Source of the DNA: JBAZJN01 sp041651295
GTDB taxonomy: Bacteria > Patescibacteriota > UBA1384 > XYA2-FULL-43-10 > CAINNR01
Assembly: GCA_041651295.1 (NCBI GenBank)
Contig: JBAZJN010000030.1
Location: forward strand, 1 to 11,375
Length of the DNA stretch: 11,375 nucleotides
Direction: 5' to 3'
Under the pieces are notes generated by a model, which worked only from the letters and a program-made list of their open reading frames with translations, did no database searches and was not told the DNA's origin. Below, one piece after another: positions 6,262 through 11,375 of the stretch (the first letter of the stretch is position 1; every line of letters starts with the position of its first letter). Both the position numbers and the translations under genes were made by a program.

Positions 6262-6290
6262 TTGACAAATGTAAATTTGTATGCTATAAT
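6262..6290 (+). promoter_or_regulatory. Consensus sigma-70 promoter of unit B with spacer palindrome
   Basis: TTGACA (6262-6267) and TATAAT (6285-6290) are both perfect, 17 bp apart, with an extended TGC before the -10. A perfect inverted repeat ACAAAT (6265-6270)/ATTTGT (6275-6280) overlaps the -35 and spacer and could be a repressor site. Transcription would start near 6297. Confidence 0.85.
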
Positions 6291-6296
6291 GGAGGA

Positions 6297-6383
6297 GTTG
6301 ACAATGAGGTATGAAAAAATTGCCTCCGCGTCAAAGCCCTTTAAATGAGGAATCCCTGGAGTTCGCTTCAGGGTTTTCTCTTT
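6297..6383 (+). promoter_or_regulatory. Structured leader RNA with terminator-like hairpin, possible attenuator
   Basis: The leader starts with a hairpin TTGAC (6298-6302)/GTCAA (6330-6334) enclosing GAGG (6306-6309)/CCTC (6323-6326). A second hairpin CCCTGGA (6354-6360)/TTCAGGG (6367-6373) is followed by TTTTCTCTTT (6374-6383), which resembles an intrinsic terminator about 95 nt before the next gene. A 14-codon reading frame (6304-6348, starting MRYEK) ends just before it. The element could be an attenuator, a small RNA or an unknown riboswitch. I recognise no known class. Confidence 0.45.
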
Positions 6384-6477
6384 CAGGGGCAGATAGTTTC
6401 TACTCGTTCCCGACGAAACATCGTCAAGATCGACGCAGCAACGATCGCAGATCACATCACACAAGGAGTGAGAGATC

Positions 6478-6849
6478 ATGCAGACGAAACGCGGGTACGG
6501 ACTGATGTTGGCTGTTGCCGCTGTGGCAGTTGTTCTGGCCTGGACCGGCCGTTTTACTGGCTGGTTCGACCCCCAGAACATCTTTAGCCTCAGATGGGGC
6601 TATCTGGCCCTCGGAACGCTGTTGGCCCTCGGCGCGGTCAAGATCATCGACCGCCGCCGCTGGGTGGTAATCACGCGTAGCCGGTTGGCTCTGCGTGACG
6701 CCCAGCGCTCACGGATTCAGCAACGCAAGGACGCTGTGGCTGGCCACATCCTGGCTATGAGTTTGGACAGCATCCAGGAGTCTCTGGGTATCGGGCCTTA
6801 CACCCCAGAAGACGCCACTACCAAAGCTCCCGCCTCAGCCACTGGCTAG
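6478..6849 (+). CDS. Small hypothetical membrane protein, 123 aa (unit B)
   Basis: I do not recognise this protein. Two hydrophobic segments are visible, about residues 8-26 and 40-57, separated by a short loop with FDPQN. A basic stretch follows (DRRRW, then a long R/Q/K-rich, probably helical region at about 68-95), and the tail is threonine/alanine/proline-rich. This is a hairpin-type membrane anchor with a cytoplasmic basic domain. The ATG has AAGGAG upstream at about 10 bp. Its composition is strongly G+C-rich (41 of 60 bases in 6601-6660) and unlike thioredoxin and the helicase on either side. It uses codons such as CGC, CTG and GCC freely and ends in TAG. It has its own consensus promoter and terminator, so it forms a self-contained transcription unit, possibly acquired. 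Confidence 0.7.
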   Translation: MQTKRGYGLMLAVAAVAVVLAWTGRFTGWFDPQNIFSLRWGYLALGTLLALGAVKIIDRRRWVVITRSRLALRDAQRSRIQQRKDAVAGHILAMSLDSIQESLGIGPYTPEDATTKAPASATG

Positions 6850-6864
6850 GCACGTCGAGTCGTC

Positions 6865-6904
6865 CCCCGAACCGTAACTAGTTGTACGCGGTTCGGGGCT
6901 TTTT
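6865..6904 (+). terminator. Strong intrinsic terminator of unit B
   Basis: CCCCGAACCG (6865-6874) and CGGTTCGGGG (6889-6898) form a perfect 10-bp stem with a 14-nt loop, followed by C and TTTTT (6900-6904). It lies 15 bp after the TAG stop of the membrane protein gene. Confidence 0.93.
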
Positions 6905-6966
6905 ATATATTCATTTGTTCTTCCGATTTAATCCGATCGGACGTATTTAGTAGAGTTTCGCTGCTT

Positions 6967-6995
6967 CTAATTCTTAGGATTTCTTGTGCTATAAT
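6967..6995 (+). promoter_or_regulatory. Extended -10 promoter giving a nearly leaderless helicase mRNA
   Basis: TATAAT (6990-6995) is perfect and preceded by TGC (extended -10). The -35 position 17 bp upstream reads CTAATT and is poor. The expected start near 7002 lies only about three bases before the ATG at 7005, so the transcript would be leaderless or nearly so. That agrees with the absence of any Shine-Dalgarno sequence there. Confidence 0.7.
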
Positions 6996-7004
6996 CGATA
7001 AGCA

Positions 7005-9959
7005 ATGAAATATCAAGCATTAGAACTTAACTTTGATGGTACAAAACCAGACATTCTGACTGGACTTAACGACGAACAAAAGACAGCAGTAATACACAGG
7101 GATGGGCCACTTTTGATCATCGCCGGCGCCGGCACGGGAAAAACTGCCGTCATTACCCGCCGAATTGCTCATATTATTGAACAAAAATGGGCTAAGCCAT
7201 CGGAAATATTGGCGCTGACATTCACCGACAAGGCGGCGGCGGAAATGGAAATGCGAGTCGATGAACTCGTGCCTTATGGCTATGTGGATACTTGGATTTC
7301 CACTTTTCACGCTTTCGGCGACCGGTTCTTGCGCGATTATGCCATTGACCTTGGACTCCCGGCCAATTTTAAAGTTCTAACGGCCATTGAGCAAGCAATA
7401 TTTATGCGTCAAAACATCTTTGCTTTTGATCTGCAACACTACCGTCCGATCGCTGACCCGCTTTCACATATCAATGAACTTTTAACCCATTTCTCGAGGT
7501 TAAAAGATGAGTTGATATCGCCAGAAGAATACGCTCGCTACGCTCAAGATCAAAGATCAAAGATCAAAGATCAAAAAGATAAAGAAGGAACTCAAGAAGC
7601 AGAAAAAACAGAAGAATTAGCGAAAGCTTATGCTAGATATCAGGAGCTAATGATCCAATCGGGGAATTTGGATTTCGGTGATCAAATTTATCTTAGCTAC
7701 AAACTGATAAAAGATAATCAGAAAATATTGGGTGAATGCCGGAAGAAATTTAAGTATATACTTGTCGATGAATTTCAGGATACAAACTACGCTCAAAATG
7801 AGCTAGTGAAGCTTTTAGCTGGGGGCGATGGCAATATTACTGTTGTCGGCGATGATGACCAATCGATCTATCGGTTTCGAGGTGCCTCGATCTCAAATAT
7901 TCTCGATTTCAAAAAATATTTTAAAAATCCGGCAGAAATTGTTTTGACCAGAAATTACCGTTCTACCCAGCAAATTTTAGATGCCTCATATAAATTAATA
8001 CAAAATAATAACCCGGATCGGCTCGAAATTCAAAACAAGATTAATAAAAAACTTGTCGGCCTGGAACAGGGGCAAGATCCGGAAGTGATATTTTGCACCA
8101 CACTCTCCAGTGAAGCCGACGAGGCGGCTAAAACTATTAAAAACAAAAAAGAAGAATTGGGTCTCAAAAACAATGATTTTGCAATATTAGTCCGTGCCAA
8201 CAGCCAAGCAAACCCTTTCATTGAATCTTTGAATTTAGCTGGAATTCCGTCAATTTTTTCCGGTGCTTCCAGCTTGTTTCAACAGCCGGAAATCAAAATG
8301 ATTATTGCTTTCTTACGTTCGCTGGCTTACACGGACGATAATTTGGCCTTTTACCAATTAGCAACATCGGATATTTATAACATTTCGCATAAAACCCTTT
8401 CTGAGCTTTATACTTTGGCTAAAAGGGGTAATAGAAGTTTGCTCGAGCTATCGAAAAACCTGCCCGCAGATGCTGAGCCTCAAGCGATGCAGGCGGGAAA
8501 TATTGCCAAGAGCGACGATCTGGATATTCTGGCTACCTTAGTTGCTGATATTGAAAAATACCGCGAGCAAAAAAATAGTTCGGCTGGTGAACTGTTATAC
8601 AATTACCTGAGCGATAAAAAATATCTGAAAAAATTAAATCAAGAGGGGAGTGCGAAAGCCGAGCGAAAGATTGTTAATATTGCCAAGTTTTTTGACCGGA
8701 TTGCTTCCTTTAACCACGCCAGTCCGGATAAAAGCGTTTTGGCATTTTTAGAAATTTTGGAACTGATTATTTCCGTTGGCGACGAAGTAGTTTCAACTGA
8801 TATTGACACGGAAATCGATGCGGTAAATATTTTGACAGTTCACTCGGCAAAAGGTTTGGAGTGGCCTGTGGTGTTTATTGTCAATTGCGTTGCCGATCGA
8901 TTTCCATCGAGAAAAAGACGGGAAGCTCTGCCGATTCCACTCGAATTGATTAAAGAACGTTTGCCAGAAGGGGACTGGCATCTGGAAGAAGAACGGCGGT
9001 TGTTTTACGTCGCGGCGACGAGAGCGAAAAAATTACTCTATCTGACGGCAGCAGAGGATTACGGCGGCAAAAGATCAAAAAAACTTTCACAATTTGTATT
9101 TGAACTTACCGGTCAATTTGATGCCGAAAAGCTCAAACGCAAAATATCACCGATGGAAAAGATTGAACGGTTTAAAGCGATTGAGAAACAGAGTTTTAAT
9201 CTTAACAAAAAATTCAGTGAGAAAATTTTACGCCTTTCCCGTCAACAAATAGATGATTATTATTCCTGCCCGAAGAAATTTTACTTCGCCCACATTATCA
9301 AAATTCCTCTTTTGGAAAACCAGCAATTGATGTATGGCACGGCAATTCACGCTGCTCTCGATCATTACTTTGCTAGAAAAATCGCCGGAGAGAAATTATC
9401 ATCGGAGCAATTGCTTTCGGATTATCGAAACGCCTTTCGCAATATTGGTTTTATTTCCAGAGATCAGGAAGAGCTCCGATTCAAGCAGGGAATGGACACA
9501 CTTTCTAGATTTTATGACGAGGATAGGGCCGATCAAACAACACCGAGCAAGGTTGAAGAAGTTTTTGAATTTCTCGAAGGCAATGTTTGTGTTAAAGGTA
9601 GATTCGATCTGATCTACCAAGATGGAAAGTCGGCAGAAATTCGGGATTTCAAAACAACTGACGTCCGCGAACAAAAAGACGCTGATGGTCGTATCAAAAA
9701 ATCAACGCAAATGATGATCTACGCTCTGGCTTGGAAAAATAAGTATGGCGTTATTCCTAAAACCACTTTATATTTTATTGAACCCAACCTAAAAGGCGAG
9801 AGGACATTTTCCGAGACAGATTTATCCAGTACAAAACAGATGATTTCAGAAGTCGAGCAGGGGATTCGTAAAAATGATTTTACCGCTGTTCCTGATAACT
9901 TTCAGTGCAAATATTGTCCGTACCGCGACATTTGTCCTGATGCTATTGGTGTTGGTTGA
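7005..9959 (+). CDS. UvrD-family (SF1A) helicase fused to a RecB-type PD-(D/E)XK nuclease
   Basis: A single-chain DNA helicase-nuclease, most likely for double-strand-break processing or repair, comparable to one half of AddAB. It has 984 aa. Helicase motifs are complete: Q-motif LNDEQ (21-25), motif I GAGTGKT (41-47), motif II VDEFQD (254-259), motif III GDDDQSIYRFRG (from 282), motif IV TRNYRS (315-320), motif V VHSAKGLEWPVV (H613) and motif VI RRLFYVAATRAKK (from 664). The C-terminal domain (about 745-984) shows the nuclease residues H782 (AIHAALDHYF), D868, D881 and K883 (IRDFKTTD). Four cysteines, C755, C968, C971 and C977, fit the 4Fe-4S clasp of AddB-type nucleases. A heptamer DNA repeat lies at residues about 182-191. 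It starts almost at the transcript 5' end, and its TGA stop overlaps the next promoter. No AddB/RecC-like partner is in view. Confidence 0.94.
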   Translation: MKYQALELNFDGTKPDILTGLNDEQKTAVIHRDGPLLIIAGAGTGKTAVITRRIAHIIEQKWAKPSEILALTFTDKAAAEMEMRVDELVPYGYVDTWISTFHAFGDRFLRDYAIDLGLPANFKVLTAIEQAIFMRQNIFAFDLQHYRPIADPLSHINELLTHFSRLKDELISPEEYARYAQDQRSKIKDQKDKEGTQEAEKTEELAKAYARYQELMIQSGNLDFGDQIYLSYKLIKDNQKILGECRKKFKYILVDEFQDTNYAQNELVKLLAGGDGNITVVGDDDQSIYRFRGASISNILDFKKYFKNPAEIVLTRNYRSTQQILDASYKLIQNNNPDRLEIQNKINKKLVGLEQGQDPEVIFCTTLSSEADEAAKTIKNKKEELGLKNNDFAILVRANSQANPFIESLNLAGIPSIFSGASSLFQQPEIKMIIAFLRSLAYTDDNLAFYQLATSDIYNISHKTLSELYTLAKRGNRSLLELSKNLPADAEPQAMQAGNIAKSDDLDILATLVADIEKYREQKNSSAGELLYNYLSDKKYLKKLNQEGSAKAERKIVNIAKFFDRIASFNHASPDKSVLAFLEILELIISVGDEVVSTDIDTEIDAVNILTVHSAKGLEWPVVFIVNCVADRFPSRKRREALPIPLELIKERLPEGDWHLEEERRLFYVAATRAKKLLYLTAAEDYGGKRSKKLSQFVFELTGQFDAEKLKRKISPMEKIERFKAIEKQSFNLNKKFSEKILRLSRQQIDDYYSCPKKFYFAHIIKIPLLENQQLMYGTAIHAALDHYFARKIAGEKLSSEQLLSDYRNAFRNIGFISRDQEELRFKQGMDTLSRFYDEDRADQTTPSKVEEVFEFLEGNVCVKGRFDLIYQDGKSAEIRDFKTTDVREQKDADGRIKKSTQMMIYALAWKNKYGVIPKTTLYFIEPNLKGERTFSETDLSSTKQMISEVEQGIRKNDFTAVPDNFQCKYCPYRDICPDAIGVG
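7548..7575 (+). repeat. Four perfect GATCAAA heptamers inside the helicase gene
   Basis: GATCAAA is repeated four times without gaps (7548-7575), followed by AAGAT. It lies in a charged K/D/Q-rich insertion between helicase motifs Ia and II. Since 7 is not a multiple of 3, gain or loss of one unit would shift the frame and truncate the protein before motif II. Confidence 0.9.
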
Positions 9960-9984
9960 CAATTATCTTAGTTTGGACTATAAT
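9956..9984 (+). promoter_or_regulatory. Perfect consensus promoter overlapping the helicase stop codon
   Basis: TTGACA (9956-9961) and TATAAT (9979-9984) have a 17-bp spacer. The -35 hexamer contains the TGA stop of the helicase gene (9957-9959). Transcription would begin near 9991. No translatable gene follows, which points to an RNA product. Confidence 0.88.
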
Positions 9985-9990
9985 CATGGA

Positions 9991-10387
9991 GATAAATTAA
10001 CTTCAGCTATGCTGATGCCTATCAGTTAGCTGGCGTTAATCTGTCTGACGGTTATCTGCTTACGGCAGATGGTGAACGCCGATGCCACTCGTCTAAGCGC
10101 TGCTAATCGCCAGCGCCACGAGTCCAGGACTTTGCTACTTGGCCTATAACCTTCTCAACGCCGGGCTGAGCGCAAAGTCGCACACAGAAGAGGTAGTTGG
10201 AACTTGCAACTCCAACTCGCCGGAAGGCAGTTTGGCGACTGCCTGACTTTCCAGCACGTGCTCTTCCAAAGCCCCTGGGGTGTGTGCAAAGGACCGGACC
10301 GGCGGTTTACCGGACTCCGGGATCTGAAGGCCTCACAAGCCAACTCTTTTTCCAGCAACCCGCTTCTTCACGAAGCGGAGTTTTTTT
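9991..10387 (+). ncRNA. Candidate structured non-coding RNA, about 400 nt, unrecognised (unit C)
   Basis: Between a perfect promoter and a strong terminator there is no convincing ORF: the frames are interrupted early, and the longest open stretches lack ribosome sites or run through the terminator. The sequence instead folds as consecutive hairpins. CAGCTA (10004-10009)/TAGCTG (10027-10032) encloses CTGAT/ATCAG. GGCGTT (10032-10037)/AACGCC (10075-10080) encloses ATCTGC/GCAGAT. CTCGT (10088-10092)/ACGAG (10118-10122) encloses GCGCTG/CAGCGC. GACTTTGC (10128-10135) pairs with GCAAAGTC (10172-10179), AGTTGGA (10195-10201) with TCCAACT (10211-10217), and GGCAGT (10226-10231) with ACTGCC (10238-10243). 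Several arms are perfect and adjacent, which is unlikely in a decayed gene. I could not match hallmark motifs of tmRNA, RNase P RNA, SRP RNA or group II introns. The alternative is a degraded coding cassette. Confidence 0.65.
10360..10387 (+). terminator. Intrinsic terminator of the candidate RNA
   Basis: CCGCTTC (10360-10366) and GAAGCGG (10372-10378) form a perfect 7-bp stem with a 5-nt loop, followed by AG and seven T (10381-10387). The next promoter's -35 begins only 10 bp later. Confidence 0.92.
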
Positions 10388-10396
10388 AATCAAATA

Positions 10397-10425
10397 TTGA
10401 CATTTGTGCTCGTTTTGTGTATAAA
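10397..10425 (+). promoter_or_regulatory. Near-consensus promoter of unit D
   Basis: TTGACA (10397-10402) and TATAAA (10420-10425) have a 17-bp spacer. The transcript would start near 10432, about 34 nt before the ATG at 10466, leaving room for the ribosome site AAGGA (10455-10459). Confidence 0.8.
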
Positions 10426-10465
10426 TAATGCATATCGTTGCAATCATTCGCAGAAAGGATCGCAA

Positions 10466-10780
10466 ATGAAAACCGGTTTCCCACCTTGCGAAGGGCTCGG
10501 TCCGGAGCTAGTGGCGACATATGTAGCTATTAGGGTAAACGGCTGCCCGCTTGTCGTGTCTGCCGGCGGCAAGAAGTGCTTCACCATGGCATACAGCCAG
10601 GGAAGTCTAGTCCTGGCCAGCGAAGACTTCATCTCCGACGCTCTTGAGTTGGTTGACCGGATCGCTTCCGAGATCAACTCAGAACGGCTGGCGGGAGCCG
10701 ACTGGGCGGCTGTTCGCCAGACATCAGCATCCTTTCGGCGCTGGGTGGATGATATCTACGACCTGTGGCAACAGCGGTAG
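10466..10780 (+). CDS. Small hypothetical protein, 104 aa (unit D, first gene)
   Basis: I do not recognise this protein. It is soluble-looking, with a beta-prone N-terminal half (LVATYVAIRVNGCPLVVSAG, about 15-34, with two cysteines at positions 22-40) and an acidic, probably helical C-terminal half ending WVDDIYDLWQQR. The ATG at 10466 has AAGGA seven bases upstream and was chosen over the open frame extending back to 10397, which lies in the promoter. Composition is G+C-rich (33 of 60 bases in 10501-10560). It stops at TAG, and the ribosome site of the next gene (AGGAGG, 10779-10784) overlaps that stop, so the two genes are coupled. A paired function such as toxin-antitoxin is possible, but nothing in the sequence shows it. 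Confidence 0.72.
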   Translation: MKTGFPPCEGLGPELVATYVAIRVNGCPLVVSAGGKKCFTMAYSQGSLVLASEDFISDALELVDRIASEINSERLAGADWAAVRQTSASFRRWVDDIYDLWQQR

Positions 10781-10789
10781 GAGGCACCC

Positions 10790-11134
10790 ATGACGCGGCA
10801 ACAGATGAAAAACAAATTGCACCAACGCTTGGCTGCCGCAATTCATGACAGAGACGCTACTGCCGTCAGTTCAGCACTTCAGGACGGCGCTGAGATCGAA
10901 CGCCGTATCGGCGGGAAGTACCCACTCGTCCTCGCGGTCGAGAACAGCGACATGGGTGTAATCAGCGCCCTGCGCGAATTCGAGATAAGTGAGTACCAAT
11001 GGGCAGCAGCTTCCGAGGCTGCTGCTGATGCTGACGCAGCCGTTCGCGGTGCGATTGCCAACCGCGACAAGTTCGTCCCGAAACCCCTAATCCAGCCCTG
11101 CCGGGCTTTGGGACATCTCAGGCTTATGGCCTGA
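10790..11134 (+). CDS. Small ankyrin-like protein, 114 aa (unit D, second gene)
   Basis: Residues about 14-62 resemble one and a half to two ankyrin repeats: LAAAIHDRDATAVSSALQDG followed by AEIE, then YPLVLAVENSDMGVISALREF, which correspond to the helix-turn-helix and GA-D/E-turn pattern. The remainder is alanine-rich (WAAASEAAADADAAVRGAI, about 74-92), then a short unmatched tail. Ankyrin repeats mediate protein-protein binding, so a partner is expected, perhaps the product of the coupled upstream gene nine bases before it. The start is set by AGGAGG at 10779-10784. A hairpin TCAGGC/GCCTGA (11118-11134) ends on the TGA stop. It is G+C-rich like its neighbour. The ankyrin call is by pattern only and the repeats are divergent. 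Confidence 0.68.
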   Translation: MTRQQMKNKLHQRLAAAIHDRDATAVSSALQDGAEIERRIGGKYPLVLAVENSDMGVISALREFEISEYQWAAASEAAADADAAVRGAIANRDKFVPKPLIQPCRALGHLRLMA

Positions 11135-11143
11135 TGATATTCG

Positions 11144-11195
11144 CCCGCTTCCCCGCATCGGCACAACCCGTGCTGATGGGGAAGCGGGATTTTTT
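11144..11195 (+). terminator. Very strong intrinsic terminator of unit D
   Basis: CCCGCTTCCCC (11144-11154) and GGGGAAGCGGG (11178-11188) form a perfect 11-bp stem. GCATCGGCAC and GTGCTGATG extend it inward with one mismatch. A and TTTTTT (11190-11195) follow. It lies ten bases after the ankyrin-like gene. Confidence 0.95.
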
Positions 11196-11251
11196 ATTTG
11201 TGCATCAAATAACCCCCGTAGACTCAGGCGAAGGACGGGCATTCTTGCAAC
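11196..11251 (-). mobile_element. Probable terminal non-coding end of an insertion sequence
   Basis: The 56 bases between the unit D terminator and the transposase stop should contain the right-hand end of the element. Read on the minus strand they begin GTTGCAAGAATGCCC, reminiscent of IS30-family ends that carry GTTGCA close to the terminal repeat. The exact boundary and target duplication cannot be fixed because the other end is outside the window. Confidence 0.4.
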
Positions 11252-11375
11252 CTACATTAGAGTTCGAAGCTTTACACCAAAGAATTCCTCATAAGGTGAC
11301 CTGTATCCCAATCGTTTCCTTGGTCTGTGGTTGATTTGATTAACCACTTGTTTTAATTGTTCTGCATTAATATTA
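11252..11375 (-). CDS. IS30-type transposase, C-terminal end only (runs off the window)
   Basis: On the minus strand one frame is open from the right edge to a TAG at 11254-11252, giving 40 residues that include LKQVVNQINHRPRKRLGYRS and then PYEEFF. The segment N-x-RPRKxLGYxTPYE is the conserved C-terminal helix region that follows the catalytic glutamate in IS30-family DDE transposases. The start and the D-D-E residues lie beyond 11375, so completeness and activity cannot be judged. It is the only gene on the minus strand and marks the right end of the compact + strand region. A related DDE family is a less likely alternative. Confidence 0.82.
   Translation of the reverse strand, partial: NINAEQLKQVVNQINHRPRKRLGYRSPYEEFFGVKLRTLM

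Noticed and set aside
6311..6587. Frames at 6311-6505 and 6345-6587 in the unit B leader
   Set aside because: They cross the terminator-like hairpin and overlap the well-supported start of the 6478 gene in another frame.
7548..7575. CRISPR-like or tandem-repeat array
   Set aside because: The repeat is a 7-bp microsatellite without spacers, and no spaced direct repeats occur anywhere in the window.
9991..10387. Known housekeeping RNA (tmRNA, RNase P RNA, SRP RNA)
   Set aside because: No tRNA-like ends or ALAA-type tag, no GAGGAAAGTCC and ACAGAA core of RNase P, and no SRP domain IV motif could be found by eye. Left as unrecognised.
10155..10400. Open frames at 10155-10358 (minus), 10197-10400 and 10204-10389 (plus)
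   Set aside because: They overlap one another, have no ribosome sites, and the plus frames run into or through the terminator hairpin at 10360-10387. Composition follows hairpins, not codons.
11134..11334. 66-codon plus-strand frame
   Set aside because: It covers the unit D terminator and the antisense of the transposase end, so it is a shadow.

Overview
The window looks like a piece of a small, moderately AT-rich bacterial chromosome, most plausibly a Candidate Phyla Radiation (Patescibacteria) member. The reasons are the class II ribonucleotide reductase with NrdR, a one-protein UvrD helicase/RecB-type nuclease, a DUF6580-like membrane protein, a DUF4430 protein, very compact gene spacing, and no B12 biosynthesis genes in view. 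TGA ends several genes, so the code is not the Gracilibacteria/SR1 code. The phylum assignment is inference. Every intact gene lies on the + strand.

Layout. 1-25 is the terminator of an unseen upstream gene. 59-490 is a stand-alone small-gene unit (promoter, 96-aa ORFan, terminator). 491-890 is an AT-rich intergenic region with one perfect DnaA box and several hairpins. 891-4270 is a compact operon: nrdR, nrdJ (adenosylcobalamin-dependent ribonucleotide reductase) and a cob(I)alamin adenosyltransferase. 4260-5835 is a cobalamin-riboswitch-controlled pair: an anchored DUF4430 protein and a DUF6580/ECF-S-like membrane protein. 5842-6242 is thioredoxin with its own promoter. 6262-6904 is a second stand-alone unit, with a leader RNA that looks like an attenuator and a two-helix membrane protein. 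6990-9959 is the helicase-nuclease. 9956-10387 is a promoter-to-terminator unit with no usable ORF but a chain of hairpins, so probably a structured RNA of about 400 nt. 10397-11195 is a further stand-alone unit with two small genes. 11196-11375 holds the 3' end of an IS30-type transposase gene on the minus strand.

How the genes work together. The 891-5835 block forms a coherent cobalamin-to-deoxynucleotide module. The riboswitch pair would capture and import a corrinoid, the adenosyltransferase would make adenosylcobalamin, NrdJ would use it to reduce ribonucleotides, NrdR would repress the reductase genes, and the nearby thioredoxin could re-reduce NrdJ.

The units at 59-490, 6262-6904, 9956-10387 and 10397-11195 stand out. 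They are richer in G+C than the housekeeping genes, three of the four have near-consensus sigma-70 promoters, all end in strong hairpin terminators, and their products are unrecognised. The structured RNA at 9991-10387 is the best candidate for something undescribed.
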